From contig OY829281.1 in assembly GCA_963691715.1 (NCBI GenBank), positions 1,674,001-1,738,000 of the forward strand: a DNA stretch of 64,000 nt, in the 5' to 3' direction. The stretch is from HXMU1420-13 sp963691715. Its GTDB lineage: Bacteria > Bacteroidota > Rhodothermia > Balneolales > Balneolaceae. Below the pieces are notes generated by a model. The model was not told where the DNA came from and searched no databases. It saw only the letters and a list, made by a program, of their open reading frames with translations. Positions within the stretch are counted from its first letter, which is position 1. Every line of letters starts with the position of its first letter. The position numbers were made by a program, and so were the translations under genes. Of this stretch, positions 51,412-61,222 are shown piece by piece.

Positions 51412-52185
51412 TTATAGAGATTGTGCGTCAATACATTCATTTATCCCAATAATAAAATAAGGATTTAGTAAATGTTCTTTGTTGTAGGAAAGAGGGGAGT
51501 ATTTACTTCCTTGTTTTGTTGAATAGCGGTAAATAGCATCCGCTGCTCCTGTGTCCCATTCCATAGTAGGGCCTAAACGTGGATATAAATCAGCTTTTCC
51601 TTCAGCTACCAGACAGAATTTTAGAGAACTTCCTGAAGGAACTTCATTGGACACTTCGATTCCAATAGAAGCTAGTTTTTTCTTTGTTGCATCATCTCCA
51701 TGAGATCGACTTACAACAATACGAGCAGTTCCTGGCTTTTTGAATTCAGGAGAAATAATTTGTTCTACCTTACCGTCCTTAAATTTCTTAAAAGAGCCTG
51801 TTCCTTCTTCTGCATAGTAGCTGATCGCTTGTGCAGGGACATGTACCACGCCTAAAACTGGAATTTTACTCTTAATCAATGCAATGTTCACTGTGAATTC
51901 ACCATTTTTCTTGATGAATTCTTTGGTTCCATCTAAGGGATCTACCAACCAATACGTATCCCAATGCTTTCGTTCAGAAAAATCTGGCACCCCTGATTCT
52001 TCTGAGATTATTGGAATATTTGGAGTAATATCTTTTAGTCCATGTACAATATGATGGTGCGCTGCCAGATCTGCTTGTGTTAATGGAGAGTTATCTCCTT
52101 TTGACGTAACTTCAATTTTTTCATTATAGAATCGAAGTATTTTTTCCCCAGCTTCTTCGGCAAGTTTGATGATAGATTGTATCAT
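51412..52185 (-). CDS. cysQ: 3'(2'),5'-bisphosphate nucleotidase CysQ
   Basis: A 257-residue phosphatase of the inositol-monophosphatase superfamily. Metal-site motifs visible are SEESGVPDF, the core WLVDPLDGTKEFIKKNGEFT, and the C-terminal MEWDTGAADAIYR. The length is right for CysQ. It hydrolyses PAP, the by-product of PAPS-dependent sulfotransferase or reductase reactions, to AMP and can control PAPS levels. Its place between a permease and cysD fits this. It lies 10 bases after the permease gene and three before cysD. Confidence 0.95.
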   Translation of the reverse strand: MIQSIIKLAEEAGEKILRFYNEKIEVTSKGDNSPLTQADLAAHHHIVHGLKDITPNIPIISEESGVPDFSERKHWDTYWLVDPLDGTKEFIKKNGEFTVNIALIKSKIPVLGVVHVPAQAISYYAEEGTGSFKKFKDGKVEQIISPEFKKPGTARIVVSRSHGDDATKKKLASIGIEVSNEVPSGSSLKFCLVAEGKADLYPRLGPTMEWDTGAADAIYRYSTKQGSKYSPLSYNKEHLLNPYFIIGINECIDAQSL

Positions 52186-52195
52186 TTATATGTTT

Positions 52196-53965
52196 TCAAG
52201 AGTCCCAGAATAATTCAACCAAAGATAAGGTGATTATGGCAACAATCAAATTCAATGGAAGCCCAATTTTGAGATAATCTGAATACTTATACCCTCCTGG
52301 TCCGTAAATCATGAGATTCGTTTGATAGCCCAGAGGAGTTGAAAAACTCGCTGATGCCGCCATTATAATAACGATAGCAAAAGGTATAAAATCAACTCCC
52401 ATGGATTGAGCAACCGAAAGTGCAATGGGAAATACCAAAACGGCTGCTGCATTATTGGTTATTAACTCTGTTAATATCCAAGTCATAAAATAAGTAATAA
52501 TTAAGGTCACAATTAAGTTTGAGCTTGCTAATTCTAACACATTTACCGCTATTAATTCTGCCACTCCTGTAGTTTTTAATGCTGATCCGATGCCTAGAGA
52601 ACAGCCTATAGCTATAATTACTTTCCAATCGATGGCCTCAATCCCAGTAGAATAGTTGATCACTCTTCCCACAATCATACATCCACAAGCAAGTATTACA
52701 GCTTGGAACATGCTCAATATTCCTACTCCAGCCAACAGAATCATTCCAGACAAAATAATCAATGCTAATCCAGATTTTTCAAAATTGGAAACGGGAGCGC
52801 CTTCTAAGGGACTAACTAAATAGTATTGGTTCGAATTTTTAAATCTTTTGAGAAAACTGGAAGTACCCTCAATAAGTAAAGTGTCCCCTGTTTGTAGAAT
52901 AATATCTCCTACTTTTTGTTTCAGGCGTTCTCCACTTCGGGAAACGGCTAACACTACTGCATTGTAGCGATTCCTGAACCCTCCCTCCTTAATTGAACTA
53001 CCTCTCATTGGATGTGAGGCAGAGACCACCGCTTCCATCAACACTCTATGTCTTCTTGGTGTATCAATTTTAAAAATCTGATCGGTTGCAGGCTCTAACC
53101 CTTGTATATGTTGTATATCTACAATAGAATCTATAATCCCAGCGAAAATAAGCCGATCATGTTCTCTCAGTCGTTGATTGGGACCAACCGCTGGTAGTAT
53201 GGCATCCTCGCGATGAATTTCAACCAAAAATAAACCCGGAAGTTGCCTTAAGCCTGCCTCCCTAATGGTTTTTCTTGCAATGGCACTACCTTCTGGCACC
53301 ATCATTTCTATGGTATACTCTTTGGGGTTTTTAAAAGATTGAAACGCCTCTCCCCTTGACGGTAATAACTTATCCCCAAAAATATACAGATATATGAAGC
53401 CTGCAATGGCGCATGGTAACCCAATTAAAGCTGGTTCAAATAAACCCAGAGAGCGAACACTTTCTTCTTCTAATAAAAGACCATTCAAAATTAGATTGGT
53501 ACTGGTGCCTATTAAAGTACAAGTACCTCCAAGTATGGCAGCATAACTAAGTGGTATTAATACTTTCGATACAGGAATTCTAGTTTTTTTACTCCAGTGC
53601 TCCAGCGCCGGTATGAAGGAAGCAACAATGGGGGTATTGTTCATAAATGCACTCATCACCATAACTGGCGCCATTATTCTGGCTTGTGCGCTACGTACCG
53701 TATTAGAATCACCCATTATTTTTTGAGTAATAAATTGAATGGCACCTGTTTCTCTTAATCCAGCCGCAACCATATATAATACAGCTACTGTTAACACTCC
53801 CTCGTTAGAAAAACCAGACAACGCATCCTCTGGACTTACGATCCCAGCGATTAATAAAAATCCCAATCCAGCAAGGAGAACTAAGTCAACTGAATAAGAT
53901 GTAGTAAGTAATAAAATGAGGCATGTTGCAATTACCCCAACAACTGTCCAGCCTTCTAAGGTCAT
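52196..53965 (-). CDS. SLC13/DASS-type sulfate permease with RCK_C (TrkA-C) domains
   Basis: A 589-residue transporter starting at ATG 53965; an in-frame TTG at 53968 adds one residue. N-terminal spans begin at about residue 7 (TVVGVIATCLILLLTTS). The family signature SAFMNNTPIVASFIPALEHW is near residue 107, and TSTNLILNGLL is near 155. A cytoplasmic loop of about residues 205-380 contains two TrkA-C/RCK_C domains (YTIEMMVPEGSAIARKTIRE and VVSASHPMRGSSIKEGGF). A second set of spans follows, with TNNAAAVLVFPIALSVAQSM. This arrangement is known in SLC13-type sulfate transporters, and the cys neighbours support sulfate as substrate. Confidence 0.9.
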   Translation of the reverse strand: MTLEGWTVVGVIATCLILLLTTSYSVDLVLLAGLGFLLIAGIVSPEDALSGFSNEGVLTVAVLYMVAAGLRETGAIQFITQKIMGDSNTVRSAQARIMAPVMVMSAFMNNTPIVASFIPALEHWSKKTRIPVSKVLIPLSYAAILGGTCTLIGTSTNLILNGLLLEEESVRSLGLFEPALIGLPCAIAGFIYLYIFGDKLLPSRGEAFQSFKNPKEYTIEMMVPEGSAIARKTIREAGLRQLPGLFLVEIHREDAILPAVGPNQRLREHDRLIFAGIIDSIVDIQHIQGLEPATDQIFKIDTPRRHRVLMEAVVSASHPMRGSSIKEGGFRNRYNAVVLAVSRSGERLKQKVGDIILQTGDTLLIEGTSSFLKRFKNSNQYYLVSPLEGAPVSNFEKSGLALIILSGMILLAGVGILSMFQAVILACGCMIVGRVINYSTGIEAIDWKVIIAIGCSLGIGSALKTTGVAELIAVNVLELASSNLIVTLIITYFMTWILTELITNNAAAVLVFPIALSVAQSMGVDFIPFAIVIIMAASASFSTPLGYQTNLMIYGPGGYKYSDYLKIGLPLNLIVAIITLSLVELFWDS

Positions 53966-54029
53966 CAATCGTAAATTTTATATGGTTAAATATATGACAA
54001 ATACGACCATTTTACTTTAACAATATCAA

Positions 54030-56072
54030 TTAGAATTTATATCTAATTTGTGCACCAAATTGAGTTCTTTTATCTCCCTTAATTTCATTAAGTCCTGAAC
54101 TTAGTATTTGAGCATCTTCAATTACGCTTCTTGATATTTTTAAAGACATTTCTAAGTTACCCGAAATATCGTATTTAGCAAGCACATACCATCTCTGTCC
54201 TCTATCATTTAAAGCGACATTTGATAATACATATCTTAAATCATTTTCAAATTGATATACTCTTGCATTGAAACTATCAGTATCGAAGAGTGTGAACCTA
54301 GCATCTAATAATAGCTTTTTTGACACATTGAGCCTTACATCCTGGTAGATTAAAAATCCTTTTTCTAAGTCATTTTGAGAAGAATTAACCCTAATCCATT
54401 CTACTCTACTTCTTGACCTAAATGAAGGGGTTGGTTGGTGTTGAATTTGTATTCTATAACTTGATCGTATTTTTGTACCCGTACGTTCTTCTTGGCGCCC
54501 AGCATCATTCACTATTTCAAATGCTTCGTCCTTGGATTCATTTCGTATTAATAGATATCCACTTAGAGTTCTAGAAAATGTTGCTTCAATCATGCCTAAT
54601 ACATCAATTCCACCGCTCGGAGATTGTATACCACTTTTTGGAGCATCGAAATGATATTGATCTACATAGGTACTAAGCGTAAACTTTGATACTTGGTGCT
54701 TGAGACCAATGTATACTCCTCGTTCATTCTGTGGGGTTCCTGATGATTCACCAAAACCATCACCTAAGATTGACACATATTGCCCACTATAATTACGATA
54801 TTGAATTGCAATGTCGGTTAGATTTCCCACACTTGATTCCACACCAATCAAACCAGCAAATGCGTCATAATCGCTATATGCTAATTCGCCAATTACTAAA
54901 CTCCGACCTACTAATGCGCGATAGTCTACCCCAATCACAGAATTTGTTCTACCTTCAAAATCATGTTGGTTTGAAATCGAATTTCCTTTAATAATGTTTG
55001 CATCGAAATGAGTCGAGTACGCACTTAATCCAAATAGTCCAACCAAACTATTAAACCGTAATCTACCTCCAACTGTTGTTTGATGGACATTATCTCTTCT
55101 ATTTATTTCATTAGTTGTTCTATGAAAACCTGAAGAAGATGGAAACCGAACTGAATCGGAACCAACAACACTAGCGGTTTGAGGGATATTGGAATAAAAA
55201 ATAGTTAAATCATGGGTATCACCAATTGTAGCCGCAATTCCTCGAAAAAAATTACTTTCTTGAGCTGAGGTATATGGTTTGAGACCACGTTCGTTTCTTC
55301 CAATCGATTGAATAACTTCTCGACCTTTCCCAAACGCCCCACCAGACCATACCACTAATCCTTGTCCAAAACTGAGGCTATAATCCCCAATAATTAATTT
55401 TTTCAAACGCCCATTATCAACTAATGCAAGATGGATTGAATTAAAATCGAAATCTGTGGGTCCTGCTAAAGTTTCTCCTGCATCTTTTTCTTGGGTTAGA
55501 TTAAATGAAAGGTGGTTAGACTGAAATTTAAATCGTTGATAGTATTTTACTGGATTACCAGTATATCCACCTAAAGAATCAGGTCTTTTAAAACCTTCTT
55601 GTTCCTCTATTGTTTGTTGATATCGAGATATGATTTCAATTCCTGTATTATTAAACCAATATTTAGGATCAATGTACAGGTTTGAGAACCGATCTTTTGC
55701 ATTACCAATCGTTATGTAGGGCGATATTTTCTCATAGGTAGTTAATCCTATTCCTGAGATTTTTTGTACTTCTTCGATAGTTTCGAAAGGTTTCTTTACT
55801 CTATATTCTATGATTAACCTAGCTGTAATATAGGTTACTCCAGGAATTTGTAGTAGGTCGGTGATTTCAGCTGAGTTCAAATTGATAGGATTATTTTCTA
55901 ACTCTTGAAGAAAATAAATAAGTTGCTCTCCATTATTATTTTCATCTAGATCAAGATCCTCAAACGTCTTTTCTAGCTGGTCTCTAACTTTGGTTGATGT
56001 ACTGTCTTGAGCTAAGATTGAACCATGTACAAAAGCTAGTGTTACTATTAAAAAGAGATATCGTTTTACCAT
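54030..56072 (-). CDS. Helix-hairpin-helix protein with outer-membrane barrel-like C-terminus
   Basis: A 680-residue secreted protein of unknown function. The signal peptide is YLFLIVTLAFVHGSILAQ. Residues about 55-120 hold two helix-hairpin-helix units of the ComEA type (NSAEITDLLQIPGVTYITAR and TIEEVQKISGIGLTTYEKIS). The rest is a long run of alternating beta strands with aromatic residues, ending in a terminal Phe (RTQFGAQIRYKF), as in outer-membrane beta barrels. The HhH part would face the periplasm and could bind DNA or another partner. The gene overlaps its neighbour at 56066-56072, so the two are coupled. Confidence 0.8.
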   Translation of the reverse strand: MVKRYLFLIVTLAFVHGSILAQDSTSTKVRDQLEKTFEDLDLDENNNGEQLIYFLQELENNPINLNSAEITDLLQIPGVTYITARLIIEYRVKKPFETIEEVQKISGIGLTTYEKISPYITIGNAKDRFSNLYIDPKYWFNNTGIEIISRYQQTIEEQEGFKRPDSLGGYTGNPVKYYQRFKFQSNHLSFNLTQEKDAGETLAGPTDFDFNSIHLALVDNGRLKKLIIGDYSLSFGQGLVVWSGGAFGKGREVIQSIGRNERGLKPYTSAQESNFFRGIAATIGDTHDLTIFYSNIPQTASVVGSDSVRFPSSSGFHRTTNEINRRDNVHQTTVGGRLRFNSLVGLFGLSAYSTHFDANIIKGNSISNQHDFEGRTNSVIGVDYRALVGRSLVIGELAYSDYDAFAGLIGVESSVGNLTDIAIQYRNYSGQYVSILGDGFGESSGTPQNERGVYIGLKHQVSKFTLSTYVDQYHFDAPKSGIQSPSGGIDVLGMIEATFSRTLSGYLLIRNESKDEAFEIVNDAGRQEERTGTKIRSSYRIQIQHQPTPSFRSRSRVEWIRVNSSQNDLEKGFLIYQDVRLNVSKKLLLDARFTLFDTDSFNARVYQFENDLRYVLSNVALNDRGQRWYVLAKYDISGNLEMSLKISRSVIEDAQILSSGLNEIKGDKRTQFGAQIRYKF

Positions 56073-56887
56073 GTTAAAATAATATCAGCACCAGGACTAC
56101 TCCCTAAAATCTCATGTTGTTGAACCACCATATTTACTTGCCATTTTTTTGATGTATACCCAAGCCCAAATGTATAATTAATGGGCTCATAGGTTGCCCC
56201 TACCCTTCCCACTATATGTTCAATTATTTCAATTTCTATTCCCCCTCTGTATGTTAGAGGAAACCGCACATCTTTTAATACATCAAAAACTAGCACCGCT
56301 TTCTGTTCAAGTTTATACGATATCCCGATACTCATATCTTGCGGCAATTCTTCATCATTGAATTCAAAATTATAGGAAGCACGATTAATATTTCTAATGT
56401 TTGCTCCTAACCATATAGATTGTCCTATTTGGGTTAATATCCCAATATTCATCATTAAAGCTCCCCCAGAACCATAGCTCCCTCCTAATTTTAAATGCCG
56501 ATACTGAAAAGAAACCCCTCCATGTAATTTTTGCCAATTGTATTTATACCCAAGATTAATATTAGTTTCTGAGTATAGGTTGTCTCCAAACCTATACAAT
56601 CCAATAGCGGAATAACCGCCTAGAATGGGCATGTTAAGTATGCTGGAAATATCGGTCAATTCTGGAAATCCAAAATGTCGCAACCCATAAAATCCTATGG
56701 TTAGTTCTTCGGAAAAAATAGATGCTGGATTAGAGAATAATCCCCATTCATTTTCGTACATTGACGTAGTTGCATTACCAAGTGCAGCATTTTTAGCTCC
56801 AATAATTGCTTGCGCTCGAGCAATCTCATTTACAGTTGCTAAACTAATAAAACAAACTGCCCATAGAATTTTATACCTTTGTATCAT
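56066..56887 (-). CDS. PorV/PorQ-like outer-membrane protein
   Basis: A 273-residue protein with a signal peptide (ILWAVCFISLATVNEIARAQ). It begins IIGAKNAALGNATTSMYENE and WGLFSNPASIFS, the N-terminal pattern of the PorV/PorQ and FadL-like barrel families of Bacteroidota. A short run of beta strands follows and the chain ends GADIILTW with a terminal aromatic residue. It may be an outer-membrane accessory of the HhH-barrel protein, which is co-transcribed and overlaps it by seven bases. It lies 53 bases from the divergent DUF4835 gene, sharing a short promoter gap. Confidence 0.8.
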   Translation of the reverse strand: MIQRYKILWAVCFISLATVNEIARAQAIIGAKNAALGNATTSMYENEWGLFSNPASIFSEELTIGFYGLRHFGFPELTDISSILNMPILGGYSAIGLYRFGDNLYSETNINLGYKYNWQKLHGGVSFQYRHLKLGGSYGSGGALMMNIGILTQIGQSIWLGANIRNINRASYNFEFNDEELPQDMSIGISYKLEQKAVLVFDVLKDVRFPLTYRGGIEIEIIEHIVGRVGATYEPINYTFGLGYTSKKWQVNMVVQQHEILGSSPGADIILTW

Positions 56888-56940
56888 ATTTCCCTACACT
56901 ATTAACTGAATATGAAGACAACTGTTGTAATTGTAAAGTG

Positions 56941-57840
56941 ATGTCATTAAAAAATTATTATTTAATTATAATTCTTCTCTTTTCTGGTTTTGCTCAAGCG
57001 CAAGAATTTGATTGCCAAGTATCTGTTAACGACGAACAGCTAGAAGGAAATTCTTTTGGATATGTTGTGAATTCTTTAAAAACTGATTTAGAATCATATA
57101 TCAATGAGTATCGCTGGACTGAAATTGAATTTCTAGAGCAAGAGAAAATAAAGTGTCAGATCAACATTATTTTATTAAATGGTGACCAAGATTTTAATTT
57201 CACAGCAGAAACTATTATTCAATTACGAAGACCCATCTACAATACAAGTGCTGAGACCACTACGCTAATAATTAGTGATGGAAACTGGCAATTTAATTTT
57301 CCTGAGGGTAAAAGTTTAATTCATGATGATCTTGAATTCGAACCATTAACAGGATTTATTGATTTTTATTTATACCTGCTTTTAGGATATGATTTCGATA
57401 CTTTTTCTGAATATGGGGGCACAGAATGGTTACAGAAATCCCAAGATGTTGTTGATCTCGCCCAAAATTCATCCACTATTGGATGGACAAGAAATACAAA
57501 TAATGGCCGTAATCGGTTTGTTTTAATTTCTGATTTACTCAACAACAATTATGAAGCTATTAGAATAGCATATTATAAGTATCATCGAATTATTTTAGAC
57601 CGTTTTGTATCAAACCCCAATCAATCAAGAATTGATCTCGTATCTTTACTTGAGGAAATTAGAGATGCTAAACGCAGATCAACCAATAACTATTTATTTG
57701 ATCTTTTTTTTGGTTCAAAATCCAAGGAAATTACTTCAATTTTAATTGATGCTGAGTCTGATTTAAAATTTCAGGCCTACAATGTCTTGCGAGAAACAGA
57801 TTCTGCAAATCTTTCTGAATATGAATCTTTGCAAGAATAA
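56941..57840 (+). CDS. DUF4835 family exported protein
   Basis: A 299-residue secreted protein starting at ATG 56941 (an in-frame GTG lies at 56938). A signal peptide (YYLIIILLFSGFAQA) precedes AQEFDCQVSVNDEQLEG. The family stretch KCQINIILLNGDQDFNFTAE and the Arg/Pro pattern around LRRPIYNTSAET follow. DUF4835 proteins are widespread in Bacteroidota; their function is unknown. It is transcribed divergently from the PorV/PorQ-like gene. A 224-base gap with no gene follows. Confidence 0.88.
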   Translation: MSLKNYYLIIILLFSGFAQAQEFDCQVSVNDEQLEGNSFGYVVNSLKTDLESYINEYRWTEIEFLEQEKIKCQINIILLNGDQDFNFTAETIIQLRRPIYNTSAETTTLIISDGNWQFNFPEGKSLIHDDLEFEPLTGFIDFYLYLLLGYDFDTFSEYGGTEWLQKSQDVVDLAQNSSTIGWTRNTNNGRNRFVLISDLLNNNYEAIRIAYYKYHRIILDRFVSNPNQSRIDLVSLLEEIRDAKRRSTNNYLFDLFFGSKSKEITSILIDAESDLKFQAYNVLRETDSANLSEYESLQE

Positions 57841-58064
57841 CAACGCATGGATCATATTCCCTTTTTAAGTTCTATCGTAGTTTTTTGAATACTCAATTTC
57901 GACTTTGAAAATATAGCTAAGACGAGATACCTTATTACAAATTTTACGTATTTCAATTTCCTTTAAAAAAAGTGGAATTACCAAAAATTTTAATGGGCAC
58001 TTTCCTATATTTGAATACTAAAAAAGCGGTTACAGTAAATCAAAACTGATAGAATCATAACTGA
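57841..58064 (+). promoter_or_regulatory. Intergenic region with likely promoter of the etf-fix unit
   Basis: No gene lies in this 224-base gap. TATATTTG at 58006-58013 matches the TAnnTTTG -7 box of Bacteroidota, 52 bases upstream of the etfB ATG. The upstream -33 region (around 57975-57990) is less clear. Confidence 0.45.
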
Positions 58065-58835
58065 ATGAAATTTCTTGTAAGCATTAAAATGGTGCCCGAT
58101 GTATATGCGCCATTCCAAATAAAAGAAGGAGAACTTTTAATGGACGGAGATCGAATGGTGCTCAACGCCTATGATGCTTCGGCTGTGGAAGAAGCTCTCG
58201 TATTAACTGAAAAATATGGAGGCGATGTTGAGGTAGTATGTGTAGGTCCAACAAAAGCATCCGAAACTATTCGTAAAGCTTTAGCTATGGGTGCTGCAAA
58301 AGGGCATCATATCCACATTGGAGGAGATGAACACTTTGATTCTACCAGTTATGCACATATTCTTGCTACATTTTGTAAAGACAAAGACTTTGATATTCTT
58401 TCATTTGGAAAACAATCCCAAGACATGGACTCTGGATTAACTGGAGGAATGGTTGCCCAATTATTAGAAATACCTTTTGCTACCAATGCGGTAGGGCTTG
58501 AGATTGAAAATGAACACTTAATTGTAAAACGGCAAGGGGACACAGGGCAAGAAATGATAGAGCTCCCAACACCATGCTTGGTAACTTGCTCGAATGATAT
58601 GAATGAACCTAGAATCCCTAACCTTAAAGGAATTATGGCATCAAAAAGAAAACCCATTGAAAGCCTTAATTTATCCGATTTAAGCTTAGATTCAGATACA
58701 TTAATCCCAGCAACACAGATCACATCTTACGAGCCTGTACCCTCTCGTAAAGCAGGGCAAAAATTTGAAGGCGAACCGGAAGAAATAGCGGTTCAGGTAG
58801 CCCAATTACTCGATACAGAAGCAAACGTATTTTAA
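58065..58835 (+). CDS. etfB: Electron transfer flavoprotein beta subunit
   Basis: A 256-residue protein matching EtfB, with the start MKFLVSIKMVPDVYAPFQIK, the central VLNAYDASAVEEALVL, and ILSFGKQSQDMDSGLTGGMV with the AMP-site signature near 125. It forms with EtfA the FAD/AMP heterodimer that takes electrons from acyl-CoA dehydrogenases. It starts the unit etfB-etfA-fixC-fixX, followed by two acyl-CoA dehydrogenases. The start at 58065 has a promoter-like box 52 bases upstream. Length is normal. Confidence 0.94.
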   Translation: MKFLVSIKMVPDVYAPFQIKEGELLMDGDRMVLNAYDASAVEEALVLTEKYGGDVEVVCVGPTKASETIRKALAMGAAKGHHIHIGGDEHFDSTSYAHILATFCKDKDFDILSFGKQSQDMDSGLTGGMVAQLLEIPFATNAVGLEIENEHLIVKRQGDTGQEMIELPTPCLVTCSNDMNEPRIPNLKGIMASKRKPIESLNLSDLSLDSDTLIPATQITSYEPVPSRKAGQKFEGEPEEIAVQVAQLLDTEANVF

Positions 58836-58854
58836 CTTTTTTGATAAATAAATA

Positions 58855-59829
58855 ATGAGTTCGATTTTAACCTATATTGCCATTGCTGATGGCAAAATAA
58901 AACGCTCTTCACTTGAAGTATTATCACATTGCAAGGATTTAGCAAACACCAATGGATTACGTTGTGAAGCTGTAATCATAGATGAACATGCATCTTCCTT
59001 TACATCGGAAGTCTCTAATTATGGGGCATCAAAAATCTACACTATTTCTGAAGAAATATTTAGTAGGCATCAAAATGGTAGCTTGATAAGAGCTCTTTCT
59101 ACTGTTATTGATGCTAGTTCCCCAAAAGTTATAGCATTTGCATCCACCGAAAGTACAAAAGATATACTTGGAGCTTTAGCTGCAAACCTCAATGCAGGTG
59201 TTGTGGCAGATGTTTCTTCCTTTTCTATTGATGGTGATAAAGTGGTAGCTCAACGACCAATGATGGCTGCGAAAATTATGGGAAATGTTGATGTTTCAGG
59301 TAATACAATAGTAGTATCTGTAAGATCTGGGTCCTATGATTTAAAAGTAAACCCGACTGAATCTGAGATTATGGAATTAAGTTCTGGAATTGCTGAGAAC
59401 GATTTAAGGTCAACCCTCAGAGAAATTATCACTGCAACTGGAGAAACCATTGACTTGAACGAAGCAGAGGCAATTGTTGCGGCTGGCCGGGGAGTAAAAG
59501 ATGAAGAGGCAAAACAATTAATTACAGAATTGGCGACAGCACTTAATGCGGGTGTTGGGGCGTCTCGTGCTTTAACTGAAGCAGGTATTTATGATCCAAG
59601 TTTACAAATTGGCCAAACCGGCAAAGTAGTTTCTCCTCAACTTTATATTGCGGTTGGAATATCAGGAGCTATTCAACATGTAGCCGGTATGGCAAATAGC
59701 AAGGTAATTGTTGCAATTAATAAGGATGCCGATGCACCCATTTTTGAAGTTGCAGATTACGGCATTGTTGGCGATTTGTATAAAATTCTACCCCCATTTA
59801 TCCAAGAGATAAAAAATATAAAGCAATAA
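58855..59829 (+). CDS. etfA: Electron transfer flavoprotein alpha subunit
   Basis: A 324-residue EtfA. The N-terminal domain begins SSILTYIAIADGKIKRSSLE. The FAD-binding C-terminal domain contains AEAIVAAGRGVKDEEAKQLI, GASRALTEAGIYDPSLQIGQ, TGKVVSPQLYIAVGISGAIQ and VIVAINKDADAPIFEVADYG, the classical EtfA signature, complete to the end. It starts 19 bases after etfB. It binds FAD for electron transfer to the membrane ETF:quinone oxidoreductase encoded next. Confidence 0.95.
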   Translation: MSSILTYIAIADGKIKRSSLEVLSHCKDLANTNGLRCEAVIIDEHASSFTSEVSNYGASKIYTISEEIFSRHQNGSLIRALSTVIDASSPKVIAFASTESTKDILGALAANLNAGVVADVSSFSIDGDKVVAQRPMMAAKIMGNVDVSGNTIVVSVRSGSYDLKVNPTESEIMELSSGIAENDLRSTLREIITATGETIDLNEAEAIVAAGRGVKDEEAKQLITELATALNAGVGASRALTEAGIYDPSLQIGQTGKVVSPQLYIAVGISGAIQHVAGMANSKVIVAINKDADAPIFEVADYGIVGDLYKILPPFIQEIKNIKQ

Positions 59830-59896
59830 TTCTGAGGTGTTAAATCTAAGAGTTCTACCATTGTTCAATGTTTACTTAAAGCAAAATTATACATAG

Positions 59897-61222
59897 ATGG
59901 AAGATAAATTTGATTGTATTGTGATTGGTGGAGGTGTTGCTGGGCTTGCAGCTTCTATGGTTCTTGCCAGGAATAATATGAAATTTCTCCTTATTGAGAG
60001 AGGTGAGTTTGCAGGTGCAAAAAATGTATCTGGTGGAGTATTATGGGGAAGTGATTTACATCAACTAGTACCTAATTACTGGGAAGATGAAGACAGTGGT
60101 TGGGAGCGCTACATAAACCATCGCCGTTTAACTTTTATGGATCAGCAATCCACGTTTTCGCTCGATTTTAAATCCTCTCATTTTAATGAAACACCTTATT
60201 CTGGTGTAGTAGTACTACGTTCAAAATTCGATAACTGGCTTTCCGGAAAAGTACAGGAAGCTATTGATGCTAGTGATTATGCCATGGACTCTTTTATTGC
60301 TACCAATATAAAGGTAGACGAAGTGATGATGGTTAATGGTAAAGCTGTTGGTATCAAAACAGGGGAAGATGAATTTTATGCTGATTCTGTAATTATCGCT
60401 GAGGGAGTTAATAATCTCCTAACCCGCCAAGTTGGTCTACAGGATCAATATGTACCAGCAGATCACATGCTAACTGGCATCAAAGAAATTATCCGATTTG
60501 ATCAAAAGGTTCTTGAAGATAGATTCCAATTAGACGGACTTTCAGGCATGAGTAATGAGTTTGTCGGTTGGGCAACCGACGGTGTAGAAGGTGGTGGTTT
60601 TCTCTATACCAATCGAGATACGATTTCTTTAGGATTAGTGCTTGGAATCAAAGATCTACGATCCAAAAAAAGAAGCCCACATGATCTACTAAACCACTTT
60701 AAGTCTCACCCAACTATTGCAAGTGCAATCAAGGATGGTGAAATTGTAGAATATTCCGCTCATGTAGTCTCATCAGGAGATTCACGAGCAATGCCTAAAG
60801 AGCTTTATACAGATGGTATTTTATTAGCTGGTGAATCAGCAAATTTATTAATGAATGCAGGTAAAGCAATCCAAGGAATGGATTATGCCATGCGTTCGGG
60901 GATCTTGGCAGCGGAAACTATCATAGAGGCTAAAGAAAAAGGTGATTACAGTGCTGCTACTTTAAAAAGCTATCGCAGAAGAATGGATGACAGCTACATC
61001 ATGAAAGATATTAACAATTTTCAAGACGCAGTGCACCTTCTTCATACGGATACTATGCAAAATAAAGTTCCCAATTTAGTTTGTGATTTTGGGAGACAAT
61101 TTTTCACAATAAAAAACGAACCTACTCCTAAGTCCGAAAAAATGCTTCTTGGCGCAATAAAGCGACATGCATCCATTTGGGAACTTCTTAAATTAGGATT
61201 TAAAGCAAGGAAATCGCTATGA
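59897..61222 (+). CDS. fixC: FixC-like electron-transfer flavoprotein:quinone oxidoreductase flavoprotein
   Basis: A 441-residue FAD protein. The dinucleotide fold is CIVIGGGVAGLAASMVLARN at the N-terminus, followed by GEFAGAKNVSGGVLWGSDLH. The second FAD contact GILLAGESANLLMNAGKAIQ and YAMRSGILAAETIIEAKEKG are at the C-terminal side. This matches the FixC/ETF-QO flavoprotein, which passes electrons from ETF to quinone together with the FixX ferredoxin. It lies 67 bases after etfA and overlaps fixX by four bases (ATGA). The iron-sulfur domain of mitochondrial ETF-QO is supplied by the separate fixX product. Confidence 0.92.
   Translation: MEDKFDCIVIGGGVAGLAASMVLARNNMKFLLIERGEFAGAKNVSGGVLWGSDLHQLVPNYWEDEDSGWERYINHRRLTFMDQQSTFSLDFKSSHFNETPYSGVVVLRSKFDNWLSGKVQEAIDASDYAMDSFIATNIKVDEVMMVNGKAVGIKTGEDEFYADSVIIAEGVNNLLTRQVGLQDQYVPADHMLTGIKEIIRFDQKVLEDRFQLDGLSGMSNEFVGWATDGVEGGGFLYTNRDTISLGLVLGIKDLRSKKRSPHDLLNHFKSHPTIASAIKDGEIVEYSAHVVSSGDSRAMPKELYTDGILLAGESANLLMNAGKAIQGMDYAMRSGILAAETIIEAKEKGDYSAATLKSYRRRMDDSYIMKDINNFQDAVHLLHTDTMQNKVPNLVCDFGRQFFTIKNEPTPKSEKMLLGAIKRHASIWELLKLGFKARKSL

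Noticed and set aside
58349..58723. 124-codon minus-strand frame opposite etfB
   Set aside because: etfB is unambiguous on the plus strand; the antisense frame is a shadow of its codon pattern.
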